A DNA stretch of 15,572 bases from Candidatus Aenigmatarchaeota archaeon (lineage in GTDB: Archaea; Aenigmatarchaeota; Aenigmatarchaeia; GW2011-AR5; WALA01), in assembly GCA_015523085.1 (NCBI GenBank), contig WALA01000053.1, forward strand, positions 1 to 15,572, given 5' to 3'. The notes beneath the pieces are model-generated. The model saw nothing but the letters and a program-made list of their open reading frames with translations, did no database searches and was not told the origin of the DNA. Made by a program: the position numbers and the translations under genes. Shown piece after piece: positions 6,890 through 13,045 of this stretch. Position 1 is the first letter of the stretch. Every line of letters begins with the position of its first letter.

Positions 6890-7454
6890 GTGCGCTCTTC
6901 ATCTTGTCGGCGTACTCGTTCATCTCGTCCTTTGCGTCTTCCCATCGGGATTCGATTTTTCCGACCTGTCCCGTGCAGCTTTCCGAAATCTCGCCGTTCT
7001 CTATGAGCTTGTAGCACGTTCCTTCGGGCGATGAGAACTCCTCCCTGACGTGCGAGAAGTGCTTTTCCGACGTCAGCGTGAAGTTGTTCGTTCTTAGGGT
7101 CCATATCTGCCTTGGAGTTCCGTTGTTTATCGTTTCCGCCGTGAAGACGACGTCGCCGTTGGAGAGCGATTCCTTGATGTCGAGAACGTCCTTGTTGGAT
7201 ATGTCAACAACGAGGTTTCCGAACGCGGTCGATGTCTCGTAATGGAAACCGTTTGGTCCGAATTTTTCCGTGGACGAGCCGGGGTAGTACTTCGCGTCGC
7301 TTGTTGAAACGTTCTCGCCGAGTATGGGGCCGAGACCTTCGTTGTAGTTGTCGACGGCAGAAATTGTCACGCTGTTGGATAGGAACGGAATGGACGCAAG
7401 TCCAAGAAGAACGAGAGCTACGGTCACTATGTTTCCCAAATTCTCTATTGCCAT
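6840..7454 (-). CDS. Predicted exported, membrane-anchored protein downstream of the pilin gene
   Basis: The 204-residue protein has one N-terminal hydrophobic segment (about 8-30) and an otherwise hydrophilic body, consistent with an uncleaved anchor or signal sequence. It has three N-x-S/T sites (N48, N111, N124), two cysteines (C147, C160) that could form a disulfide, and a charged, probably helical C-terminal stretch (about 164-192). No family is recognised. The N-terminus lacks the K/R-G processing site of class III signal peptides, so it is not a standard pilin. It lies 77 bases after the pilin gene on the same strand with a perfect AGGAGGT SD 6 bases before ATG 7454, suggesting a shared transcript. 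A surface or pilus accessory role and N-glycosylation are inferences from context. Its 3' end overlaps the convergent gene by 50 bases. Confidence 0.7.
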   Translation of the reverse strand: MAIENLGNIVTVALVLLGLASIPFLSNSVTISAVDNYNEGLGPILGENVSTSDAKYYPGSSTEKFGPNGFHYETSTAFGNLVVDISNKDVLDIKESLSNGDVVFTAETINNGTPRQIWTLRTNNFTLTSEKHFSHVREEFSSPEGTCYKLIENGEISESCTGQVGKIESRWEDAKDEMNEYADKMKSALKNIEVPNVQSSQWKY

Positions 7455-7460
7455 TTCTCA

Positions 7461-7467
7461 ACCTCCT
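7461..7467 (-). promoter_or_regulatory. Strong Shine-Dalgarno site of the exported-protein gene
   Basis: AGGAGGT on the minus strand lies 6 bases before ATG 7454. It fixes this start and indicates a leadered, probably co-transcribed message. Confidence 0.75.
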
Positions 7468-7507
7468 CGAAGTTTTCAAAAGGCGAAAAAGAAAAGATAA
7501 CGCATAA

Positions 7508-7521
7508 AATTGCGAGCAATT
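7508..7521 (-). terminator. Small palindrome followed by U-rich stretch between pilin and companion genes
   Basis: AATTGC and GCAATT are separated by 2 bases. On the minus strand the palindrome is followed by a pyrimidine-rich run (about 7479-7498, mostly T). It may reduce read-through from the pilin gene to the companion gene, giving more pilin than companion, or mark a processed 3' end. The 2-base loop is too tight for a stable full stem, so confidence is low. Confidence 0.3.
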
Positions 7522-7531
7522 GAAAGCGACA

Positions 7532-7936
7532 TCACTCGCACGTTGCCGTGTCCGTTCCACCTGGGGCGTTCACATCGACTTCGTCACCGGACGGGCAAGT
7601 CGTAGAGCACGTGGTTACGTCTCCCGGGCTGATCGTGTTTTTGTCCCACGAGCAACTCACGGTCGCACCATTCACAAACACGGCGAGCTTATTCGTGTCG
7701 ATTGAGTACGTTCCGCTGTTCCTAATCGTAATCGAACCGGTTGAATTAGATGCCTTTATAATCGTGACCTTCTGACCCATGGCCTTCTGCTGCTCGTTCA
7801 AAGAGCTCGACGTTGAGTTCGCGGCGCTGCTGAAAACCCGTTTCATCCAAACGTACGTAAAGCCGACCATGGCTATGGTTATCATCATAAGAAGGATTAT
7901 CGCTATCACAGGTGTTATTCCCTTTGACCCTTTCAT
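7532..7936 (-). CDS. Archaeal type IV pilin-like protein (class III signal peptide)
   Basis: The 134-residue protein begins MKGSKG then ITPVIAIILLMMITIA, the classic archaeal pilin/archaellin N-terminus (PF07790-like). A prepilin peptidase should cut after G6, leaving the hydrophobic helix (about 7-30) for filament assembly. The body is Ser/Thr-rich with N-S-T sequons at N40 and N64 and four cysteines (C95, C110, C114, C133), possibly two disulfides. It would be inserted in the membrane and then built into a surface filament or pseudopilus. No assembly ATPase or platform gene is in the window. The start at ATG 7936 has GAGGTGA 5 bases upstream. The HTH gene lies 47 bases upstream on the same strand and the exported-protein gene lies downstream. 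Compared with longer archaellins it is short, as expected for a minor pilin or adhesion pilin. Confidence 0.88.
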   Translation of the reverse strand: MKGSKGITPVIAIILLMMITIAMVGFTYVWMKRVFSSAANSTSSSLNEQQKAMGQKVTIIKASNSTGSITIRNSGTYSIDTNKLAVFVNGATVSCSWDKNTISPGDVTTCSTTCPSGDEVDVNAPGGTDTATCE

Positions 7937-7941
7937 TTAGT

Positions 7942-7980
7942 TCACCTCTCGTATATATTATATATTCCACCATTTAAATG
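7942..7980 (-). promoter_or_regulatory. Pilin promoter and ribosome binding site
   Basis: GAGGTGA (7942-7948 on the minus strand) is the SD. The palindrome CATTTAAATG (7971-7980) is placed so that transcription would begin near 7949, giving a short leader containing the SD. A second AT stretch (7951-7965) is too close for a leader with an SD. The perfect palindrome at the TATA position could also be bound by a regulator. Confidence 0.5.
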
Positions 7981-7983
7981 TTT

Positions 7984-8448
7984 TTACCGCCGACCCATCG
8001 AGAACTTTTCCAAAATCTCTCCAATCTTCTTCCGCGCGATTTTGAAATTTTCAAGCATCTTCTCGACGCGATTGATGAGCTCCTTTTCCTGTCCGGGAAG
8101 AAAGTACCAGACCCCGTAATTCTCCCCGCCGCGGAAATTCCTCTCTACGACGAGGCGCTTTATCGTTATACCGCGCGCGGGTGCGAGGTTGTACAGGTCG
8201 TTGTGCTTCGGGAACGCCCGTTCGACTTTCGCGACGGGCGTCGGACCGTTGGTCGCGAGGTAGTCGGCGAACTCCTCAAGCTTGCTCTTCTTCGGCTCGT
8301 TCCCACGCAGCCACTGGTACACGGCCGAGTAGCTCACGCCGAGCTCGTCCGCGATGCCCTTTATGCTCAATCCTTTCGAGCGGAGCTCCTTTGCGCGGGC
8401 GACTTTCTCCGTGTAAAATTCCTTCCCCCTTCGCACGAGAATCACCAT
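7984..8448 (-). CDS. Helix-turn-helix DNA-binding protein, possible transcription regulator
   Basis: From ATG 8448 the product is 154 residues. Residues about 15-49 (VARAKELRSKGLSIKGIADE then LGVSYSAVYQWLRG) form a resolvase/Hin-like HTH. Residues about 55-119 look like a second small domain, perhaps winged (LEEFADYLATNGPTPVAKVE, ending YGVWYFLPG), and 120-150 form a charged helix that may dimerise. The frame continues upstream only to a TTG at 8478 next to an in-frame TGA (8479-8481), so ATG 8448 is preferred although it has no clear SD. It ends 47 bases before the pilin start on the same strand, so it may regulate the pilin or itself; this is inference from position. The DNA target is unknown. 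Confidence 0.75.
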   Translation of the reverse strand: MVILVRRGKEFYTEKVARAKELRSKGLSIKGIADELGVSYSAVYQWLRGNEPKKSKLEEFADYLATNGPTPVAKVERAFPKHNDLYNLAPARGITIKRLVVERNFRGGENYGVWYFLPGQEKELINRVEKMLENFKIARKKIGEILEKFSMGRR

Positions 8449-8556
8449 GAGCGCGGCTCCGAAGCTACCCTTTTGCAATCATATTGTATCATGCTGGAAC
8501 GGTCTCATCATCGCCGCAATAAGAATTAGTTCAAATAAATTTAAAGGAAAAAAGGA
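8449..8556 (-). promoter_or_regulatory. Intergenic leader of the HTH gene with TATA box and possible leader peptide
   Basis: A strong TATA-like stretch lies at 8533-8546 (minus strand CTTTAAATTTATTT), predicting a start near 8515. An ATG at 8509-8511 then opens a 10-codon frame (MMRPFQHDTI) ending at TGA 8479-8481, in the same frame as the HTH gene. A second weak TATA-like site (8480-8492) would give a short leader to ATG 8448. Which one is used cannot be decided here. Confidence 0.35.
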
Positions 8557-8820
8557 TCACTCCATCGTCGATGGCGTGACGTGCTTCATTATGACGACGT
8601 CTCCGATAGAGTGGATCATCGAGAACGGAATGATGACTCCTTTCTTGTCGCCGACCATTTCGGCCAAGAACGAGCCGCGCACGGCGTTCACGACAACGGA
8701 CTTCACCTTGAACCTCTCAAGGTCGAGCTCGATGTTGGATATCTTTCCGGAGTAGACGCCTTTTGTCGTGAAGACGTCCTTTCCAACCATGTCCGTGAAA
8801 CTTTGAATCGTTATGCTCAT
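8557..8820 (-). CDS. PRC-barrel domain protein
   Basis: This 87-residue protein matches the small archaeal single-domain PRC-barrel proteins (PF05239-like). DMVGKDVFTTKGVYSGKISN (10-29) is the typical opening (G.V.D..G..iG.v..), followed by an acidic strand (IELDLE), a central VVVN strand, and KKGVIIPFSMIHSIGDVVIM (59-78), the characteristic closing strand pair. PRC barrels bind RNA, proteins or regulators in different contexts; the single-domain archaeal forms have no settled function. The start at ATG 8820 has a perfect AGGAGGT SD 7 bases upstream, and a TATA box at 8862-8872 gives a leader of about 20 bases, suggesting good expression. It is probably transcribed alone. Confidence 0.85.
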   Translation of the reverse strand: MSITIQSFTDMVGKDVFTTKGVYSGKISNIELDLERFKVKSVVVNAVRGSFLAEMVGDKKGVIIPFSMIHSIGDVVIMKHVTPSTME

Positions 8821-8827
8821 TCAACCT

Positions 8828-8872
8828 ACCTCCTAACCTTCTGAATATAATTGGAGCTCAACAAATATAAAG
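8828..8872 (-). promoter_or_regulatory. Promoter and Shine-Dalgarno site of the PRC-barrel gene
   Basis: On the minus strand CTTTATATTTG (8862-8872) is the TATA box and AGGAGGT (8828-8834) the SD. The spacing predicts transcription from near 8841 with a leader of about 20 bases. Confidence 0.6.
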
Positions 8873-8891
8873 ATTTTTAATGCCCCAAGAA

Positions 8892-9347
8892 TCATTCGTT
8901 GGCCTTTCTGATTTTTTCGGCCAATTTCTTGAGCTCGGTCATATCAACTTTCGGACCGGTTTTTGTGGTGATGTAGCCTTCGTACTTATTGAAGAACACC
9001 TTTTCCTTGGACCACATTTCCTTGAATTTCTTCTTGACACCATGCAGAGGGTACAATTTTATGTGGGCGTGATTCACTCCCATTCCTTCCATGACCATGG
9101 CTACACGCGCGACGCCGAGACCTTTCTCAAGCATTTTGGCGACTTTTCTCGCCGCAAGCATGAATCTCAAGTAGACGTCTTCGGGCATATCGAACGCGTA
9201 GGAATCGTAGTGTTTCTTGGTCAGAACGAGGGCCATACCCTTTGTGTTCGGCATGACGTCAAGGATTGCAAGAAACTCATCGTCCTCCCAAATCTTCGCA
9301 GAATTTATTTCCCCGGAGACGATTTTGCAAAATACACAATCGCTCAT
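8892..9347 (-). CDS. HIT-family protein with H-x-H-x-K active-site motif
   Basis: From ATG 9347 the product is 151 residues. CVFCKIVSGE (4-13) is the zinc-ligand start of many HIT proteins, and VNHAHIKLYP (91-100) is the active-site strand. The usual H-phi-H-phi-H triad reads H93-A-H95-I-K97: the middle His, which forms the nucleotidyl intermediate in known HIT enzymes, is kept, and the third His is Lys. It probably hydrolyses or transfers a nucleoside phosphate in the cytoplasm; the substrate is unknown. The C-terminal third (about 105-150) is charged and helical. A TTG at 9356 is possible, but the TATA box 26 bases before ATG 9347 favours a leaderless start there. A second HIT gene lies 51 bases upstream on the same strand with its own TATA box. 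Confidence 0.87.
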   Translation of the reverse strand: MSDCVFCKIVSGEINSAKIWEDDEFLAILDVMPNTKGMALVLTKKHYDSYAFDMPEDVYLRFMLAARKVAKMLEKGLGVARVAMVMEGMGVNHAHIKLYPLHGVKKKFKEMWSKEKVFFNKYEGYITTKTGPKVDMTELKKLAEKIRKANE

Positions 9348-9368
9348 GATAAACAAATGCGCTGATAC

Positions 9369-9377
9369 TTTATAAAT
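9369..9377 (-). promoter_or_regulatory. TATA box of the first HIT gene
   Basis: ATTTATAAA on the minus strand is centred 26 bases upstream of ATG 9347 with no SD between, fitting a leaderless transcript and supporting that start over the TTG at 9356. Confidence 0.6.
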
Positions 9378-9398
9378 TCATGGAAACGCGCGATTGAA

Positions 9399-9878
9399 TT
9401 ATTCGCTTTTGTAATTTCCCATATGCGGAATGACGTGACGCACACCACCAACCGGATTTTCAACGTCTCCGAAGTATCTTGGAATTATGTGGATGTGAAG
9501 ATGATGTATCGTCCGTCCAGCCGCCTCCCCCTCATTAACCCCTATGTTGTATCCATCTGGCTTTCTATTTATGTACGGACGCTTCAACATTTGATCGCAG
9601 AACCACCTGGATTTTTCATTGAGCGGTGTTCTCGTGAAATTTTCGTACAATTTCTTTAAATCAGTTTTTTCTATAATTTTTATCACGTCTCTTATCGCAG
9701 GCTTTAGAAATTTCCACTCTTCGTCAGACAGATCTAGAAGCGACGCGACATGCCTCTTTGGGATCACTTCGGAATGCCCGGGAGAGGCGGGAAATTTATC
9801 GAATTGTGCGTAAAAATATTTGTTCTCGAATATTATGTCAATCTTTTCCTTGTAAATTTTGCAAAACAGACATCCCAT
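9399..9878 (-). CDS. HIT-family hydrolase with complete H-x-H-x-H motif
   Basis: The 159-residue protein begins MGCLFCKIY (zinc-type Cys pair C3, C6). It continues with the HIT core: FDKFPASPGHSEVIPKRHVA (26-45) and, near the C-terminus, GRTIHHLHIHIIPRYFGDV (121-139), where H126-L-H128-I-H130 is the canonical catalytic triad. The NPVGGVRHVIP segment after the triad is common in archaeal and bacterial Ap4A-hydrolase-like HIT proteins. It likely cleaves dinucleoside polyphosphates or related nucleotidyl compounds in the cytoplasm. The start at ATG 9878 has a TATA-like site about 24 bases upstream and no SD. Base composition is more AT-rich than in the first HIT gene, and the two proteins are not close copies, so this is not a recent tandem duplication. 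Confidence 0.9.
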   Translation of the reverse strand: MGCLFCKIYKEKIDIIFENKYFYAQFDKFPASPGHSEVIPKRHVASLLDLSDEEWKFLKPAIRDVIKIIEKTDLKKLYENFTRTPLNEKSRWFCDQMLKRPYINRKPDGYNIGVNEGEAAGRTIHHLHIHIIPRYFGDVENPVGGVRHVIPHMGNYKSE

Positions 9879-9893
9879 AAATAGGGTTCAACG

Positions 9894-9905
9894 AAAAATT
9901 TTAAG
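9894..9905 (-). promoter_or_regulatory. TATA-like site of the second HIT gene
   Basis: CTTAAAATTTTT on the minus strand is centred about 24 bases before ATG 9878, consistent with a leaderless transcript. Confidence 0.5.
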
Positions 9906-9932
9906 AATCTTGACGATCTTTGTATGAATGAA

Positions 9933-11573
9933 TTATTCCTTTCTTCCTATCAGCAGAATGTGTATACTTATACCAACGATGATTGGATGAGTACAAAGTT
10001 TATAATGCATATATAGCCAGTTGTGCCATGCTCTTTTATTTTTGGCAAGATTATTTATTGCTTTTCTATATGGAGTTGCTAAACCCTCTAGCCCAATCAA
10101 TTGGATTATTTTGAAATTTTTTCTCTTAAAATGCTCTTTGATTTCTTCGGGTGAAAAATAATGAGCATAATATTTTCCTTTCCATGAATAGCTTTCTCCT
10201 GTTCTTATAAATCTCTCAAAATATTTGGAACCAATTTCTTGGTCACTGTTGGAAGAAATCAAATTTAACCGTCCGAATTTTCCAAACACCGATATAAAAA
10301 TTGGTGCCATTGGTTTGGCAACCCTTATCAATTCAGAAATAGCCTTATCTCTTTGTTTCTCTCCTTTAATATGGGATAATGGACCACCCAAACACAAAAC
10401 AGCATCGAAACTATTGTTCTCAAATCTAGACAAATTCCTGACATCTCCTTGAATTATTGCTTTGACTTTTTTCTCAACTTTAGCTCTTTTTATTTGTTTC
10501 TTGGCAAATTTTAGATTTTCTTTAGCTAAATCTAACAAAACTATATCATATCCACGCTTAGCAAGCTCAATCGTATATCTTCCCGGACCACCGCCGGCGT
10601 CCAAAATCAAACCTTTCCTTGGAAGATATTTTTTAAGAAACAACATAGTAGTGTCAAACTCAAGTCGGTGATATGGATCTTTGATTAATCTTTTCCATTC
10701 GTCCTTTACTGATTTTTCATAATATTTTCTTATCATAAAATCATTGTATTGTTGTTGATTGATGAAGTATAGGTTTCCATAATCTCTTTTTTCTTCATAT
10801 AAAAGATTGAATCCATTCTTCTTCAAAAATCTTTTTACATTGTCTCTTATTTTCTCACTGTGCCATTCAACTACAATCTTACGAACTTTATCCAATATAT
10901 TTTTACTGTTTTTCAGAATGTCGAACTCCATCCCCTCAATATCAAGTTTAAGTATGTCCACACGGTCGATATTGTATATACGGAAAAGCCTTTCTAAAGT
11001 TATGCAATCAACTTTAATTTTTCTTATCATTTCTTTCTTTAACCACGGACGATCTATCACTCTGACGTCCCGGCCACCAATGGCGCTCACACTTTCAACT
11101 ATTTCTAGGGTCATTTTCCCATTTCTATTACAAATTGCTTTATTTACCAAAATAACCCCTTGGATTTTGTTTGATTCGATGTTCTTCTTCAAAATCTCAA
11201 ATGCCAATGGATTTGGTTCGATGGCCATGACTTTACACATGGGGTTGTTTTGTTTGATCTTTAATGTGTAATATCCTTCATTGGCTCCAATATCAACAAC
11301 CAAATCGGCATCTTTACCAGAAAATTCCGGAATTGAGAGGTGGTCGTTTTCTTTGAAGATTTCAGTATAAATATCTGCAGATGAATATGCACTGCATCTT
11401 CTGAACCAAATCTTATACTTCCCCAAATTAACTGAGAACGGACGACTACTTTTTATAAACTTTCCTTTTTCAAAGGCATCTTTATGCCATTTTTCAATTT
11501 TTTCAATCCATTTCTTACTCTTTTCATCTTTTGCAATTTTTCTAAGCCAATTGAAATCTGCTCCTTTTTCCAT
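9933..11573 (-). CDS. Fused FkbM-type methyltransferase and second class I SAM methyltransferase
   Basis: The 546-residue protein carries two SAM-binding domains. Residues about 85-272 are FkbM-like: VVDIGANEGYYTLK (92-105) is motif I, AIEPNP (117-122) holds the acidic ribose ligand, and ILKLDIEGMEFDIL (207-220) is the FkbM signature. Residues about 280-546 form a separate methyltransferase: GLILDAGGGPGRYTIELAKR (321-340) is its motif I, LLDLA (346-350) follows, then GDVRNLSRF and AVLCLGGPLSHI. The second domain is what archaea usually encode as a stand-alone protein starting with a YYEKS..DEW.RL sequence, here at about 284-295. Methylation of sugars in a surface glycan is the likely role, by family and context. 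The DNA is markedly AT-rich, with AAA and ATT codons where glycan genes at the left use AAG and ATA, suggesting different ancestry. A leaderless start is supported by a TATA box. Confidence 0.88.
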   Translation of the reverse strand: MEKGADFNWLRKIAKDEKSKKWIEKIEKWHKDAFEKGKFIKSSRPFSVNLGKYKIWFRRCSAYSSADIYTEIFKENDHLSIPEFSGKDADLVVDIGANEGYYTLKIKQNNPMCKVMAIEPNPLAFEILKKNIESNKIQGVILVNKAICNRNGKMTLEIVESVSAIGGRDVRVIDRPWLKKEMIRKIKVDCITLERLFRIYNIDRVDILKLDIEGMEFDILKNSKNILDKVRKIVVEWHSEKIRDNVKRFLKKNGFNLLYEEKRDYGNLYFINQQQYNDFMIRKYYEKSVKDEWKRLIKDPYHRLEFDTTMLFLKKYLPRKGLILDAGGGPGRYTIELAKRGYDIVLLDLAKENLKFAKKQIKRAKVEKKVKAIIQGDVRNLSRFENNSFDAVLCLGGPLSHIKGEKQRDKAISELIRVAKPMAPIFISVFGKFGRLNLISSNSDQEIGSKYFERFIRTGESYSWKGKYYAHYFSPEEIKEHFKRKNFKIIQLIGLEGLATPYRKAINNLAKNKRAWHNWLYMHYKLCTHPIIVGISIHILLIGRKE

Positions 11574-11593
11574 GGATATATTTTATTTTGAAT

Positions 11594-11604
11594 AATATAA
11601 ATTA
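11594..11604 (-). promoter_or_regulatory. TATA box of the methyltransferase fusion gene
   Basis: TAATTTATATT on the minus strand is centred about 25 bases before ATG 11573; there is no SD. Confidence 0.5.
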
Positions 11605-11631
11605 TTATGTGCTGTTTCAGTTGGATTGCAA

Positions 11632-12183
11632 TTATATCTCTTTCATCATTGGTTCCAACAGCAGCTTAATTGCCTTGTACTTCCCCATCATCATTTCTTT
11701 CGCCTCTGGTATCGTTAACTTTTTGTTCCAATCTCTCTCAATTTTTTCATAAACCCATTTTACTGCCTTTTCAATGCTGTTATCGTACTTTTTCAGACCA
11801 ATTTGAACCAGCATGGGAACGTTATCGAAATGAGCCATCGCATCGGCGTTTGCAACAATCTTGGCTGTTATTGTCCTGGGCTTTTTATTTTTGCTTCCTC
11901 TGTGTGTTTCGATACAATGTTTTACTTCATCAATGACTTTTTGAGACACACCAAATTTCTTAAGGATCTTCTTCGCCTCCGGAATGCCTGTTATTTCGTG
12001 GTTCTCTGGTCCAAACTTTATCCTTCCGATATCATGGAGCATGGCACCCAATTCCGCAAGTTCTTCATTGGCGTTAAGTTTTTTAGCTAACATCTTTGAA
12101 TATTTAACAACTGGTAATATGTGAAACTTCCAATCTTCATCTTTACATTCATTTTTAACAATTTCCCTAACTTTTTCAATCAT
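11632..12183 (-). CDS. HDIG-domain metal-dependent phosphohydrolase-like protein
   Basis: The 183-residue protein has the HD-domain ligands in order: H21 (KFHILPVVKYS), H50-D51 in AMLHDIGRIKFGPENHEITG (48-66, with the HDIG motif), H62, H94 in CIETHRGSK, and D114 in VANADAMAHFD. This resembles the small archaeal HDIG proteins grouped as TIGR00295, whose substrate is not known; HD-domain enzymes generally cleave phosphoesters of nucleotides or cyclic dinucleotides with bound metal. It is cytoplasmic, with no membrane segments. The DNA is AT-rich, like the downstream methyltransferase fusion gene, from which it is separated by 58 bases holding a separate promoter. ATG 12183 sits 25 bases from a TATA box and lacks an SD. 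Confidence 0.85.
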   Translation of the reverse strand: MIEKVREIVKNECKDEDWKFHILPVVKYSKMLAKKLNANEELAELGAMLHDIGRIKFGPENHEITGIPEAKKILKKFGVSQKVIDEVKHCIETHRGSKNKKPRTITAKIVANADAMAHFDNVPMLVQIGLKKYDNSIEKAVKWVYEKIERDWNKKLTIPEAKEMMMGKYKAIKLLLEPMMKEI

Positions 12184-12202
12184 GATTTCAGTTATTTTGA
12201 AT

Positions 12203-12214
12203 GTATTTAAAATT
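12203..12214 (-). promoter_or_regulatory. TATA box of the HDIG gene
   Basis: AATTTTAAATAC on the minus strand is centred about 25 bases before ATG 12183, indicating a leaderless transcript. It lies back to back with the tRNA promoter at 12258-12268. Confidence 0.55.
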
Positions 12215-12257
12215 CAACTTCAAATGAAACGTTAAACAGAGAATGTGCACTCAAAAA

Positions 12258-12268
12258 CATTTAAATCC
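12258..12268 (+). promoter_or_regulatory. TATA box of tRNA-Ser
   Basis: ACATTTAAATC-like sequence (core TTTAAAT) lies about 28-30 bases before the mature tRNA 5' end, with the usual short 5' leader in between. Confidence 0.6.
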
Positions 12269-12292
12269 TCGGAATCAAAATCTTGTTGGAAT

Positions 12293-12376
12293 GCTGGGGT
12301 CGCCTAGCCTGGTAGGGCGCTGGCCTGCTAAGTCAGTGGGCGAAAGCCCGCGTGGGTTCAAATCCCACCCCCAGCG
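12293..12376 (+). tRNA. tRNA-Ser (anticodon GCU)
   Basis: All arms can be folded by eye. The acceptor stem is GCTGGGG/CCCCAGC with discriminator G. The D arm contains GCC...GGC with the GG of the D loop. The anticodon stem CTGGC/GTCAG holds loop CTGCTAA, giving anticodon GCT. The long class II variable arm is GGGC-GAAA-GCCC. The T arm is GTGGG-TTCAAAT-CCCAC. The long variable arm with discriminator G is a serine-tRNA feature. It reads AGC/AGU serine codons. CCA is not encoded (the next bases are TCA), and no intron is visible. No T-run terminator follows directly. Confidence 0.97.
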
Positions 12377-12466
12377 TCAGAACCTATGGCTCAGTCACCT
12401 AAAATCTGATTATTTGTGTATGATTTTCATGATATCATTTATGATGATGTTTCGCCGTTCATGAAA

Positions 12467-12509
12467 CTTTTTAAATGTTTGTATGGATAAATATAGAGAA
12501 CCAGAGGTG
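12467..12509 (+). promoter_or_regulatory. Promoter and Shine-Dalgarno site of ribosomal protein L10e gene
   Basis: CTTTTTAAATG (12467-12477) with upstream purines (GAAA, a plausible BRE) is a strong TATA element. GAGGTG (12504-12509) is the SD, 6 bases before ATG 12516. The predicted start near 12498 gives a leader under 20 bases. The rest of the 139-base gap after the tRNA holds only a small palindrome (ATGATATCAT, 12429-12438). Confidence 0.65.
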
Positions 12510-12515
12510 TCATAA

Positions 12516-13037
12516 ATGGGGCTTAGACCAGGAAAATGCTACAGAAAGCCGCACAGGCCTTGGACGAGGCAGTCGCGAAGAAAGCCTAGAAAAGGCTATG
12601 TAAAAGGTGTTCCTGGGTCGAAAATCCACCAATTCAACGTTGGTGACATCTCGAAGGATTACAACGCAAAATTATACTTGATTTCTGAACAAAACATCCA
12701 AATACGCCACAACTCGTTGGAGGCGGCGCGTATTGCGGCTGTCCATTACCTGGACCAGAAGCTCGGGCAGGGAAACTACTTCCTTCGCGTCCGACCGTAT
12801 CCGCACCAGGTCCTCCGCGAAAACCCACTCGCCACGGGCGCAGGGGCGGACAGGTTCCAGCAGGGAATGCGGGCGTCGTTTGGCCGACCCATTGGAACGG
12901 CGGCCATCGTCAAGGAAGGTCAGATAGTCATGGAAATTTGGCTGAAGCAGGAACAAGTCAAGGACGGAAAAGAGGCCCTTCGCCGCGCAAAGCACAAGCT
13001 TCCTCTGAAGTACAGAACGAAATTCGAGGCGGCGTAA
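12516..13037 (+). CDS. rpl10e: 50S ribosomal protein L10e (uL16 family)
   Basis: The 173-residue product is full length for archaeal L10e. The N-terminus GLRPGKCYRKPHRPWTRQSR (2-21), then KGVPGSKIHQFNVG, is characteristic of the archaeal/eukaryotic uL16 family. The central YFLRVRPYPHQVLRENP segment and the ADRFQQGMRASFGRPIGTAA segment, which lies near the ribosomal functional centre in known structures, are intact. It assembles into the large subunit and helps position tRNA at the A and P sites. It has its own promoter and SD and is apparently transcribed alone, next to tRNA-Ser. Its stop lies 8 bases from the end of the convergent peptidase gene. GC content returns to the level of the left part of the window in the second half of this gene. 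Confidence 0.98.
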   Translation: MGLRPGKCYRKPHRPWTRQSRRKPRKGYVKGVPGSKIHQFNVGDISKDYNAKLYLISEQNIQIRHNSLEAARIAAVHYLDQKLGQGNYFLRVRPYPHQVLRENPLATGAGADRFQQGMRASFGRPIGTAAIVKEGQIVMEIWLKQEQVKDGKEALRRAKHKLPLKYRTKFEAA

Positions 13038-13045
13038 ATCTCATC

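Noticed and set aside
7978..8529. Plus-strand open frame of 183 codons
   Set aside because: It is the antisense shadow of the HTH gene, whose DNA-binding motif is clear.
8892..9878. Tandem duplication of HIT genes
   Set aside because: The two proteins share family motifs only; lengths, active-site residues and base composition differ, so no recent duplication is supported.
12354..12376. Possible attachment-site repeat between the tRNA 3' end and sequence near 9883
   Set aside because: Only about 8 bases (GGGTTCAA) are shared with the stretch near 9883, easily a chance match, and the AT-rich block lies on the 5' side of the tRNA rather than the usual 3' side.
12243..12464. Plus-strand open frame of 73 codons
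   Set aside because: It runs through the tRNA-Ser gene and is not a plausible protein gene.
12377..12515. C/D box-type small RNA after the tRNA
   Set aside because: An ATGATGA-like box occurs near 12441, but no correctly spaced CTGA box follows; the palindrome ATGATATCAT is short and AT-rich.
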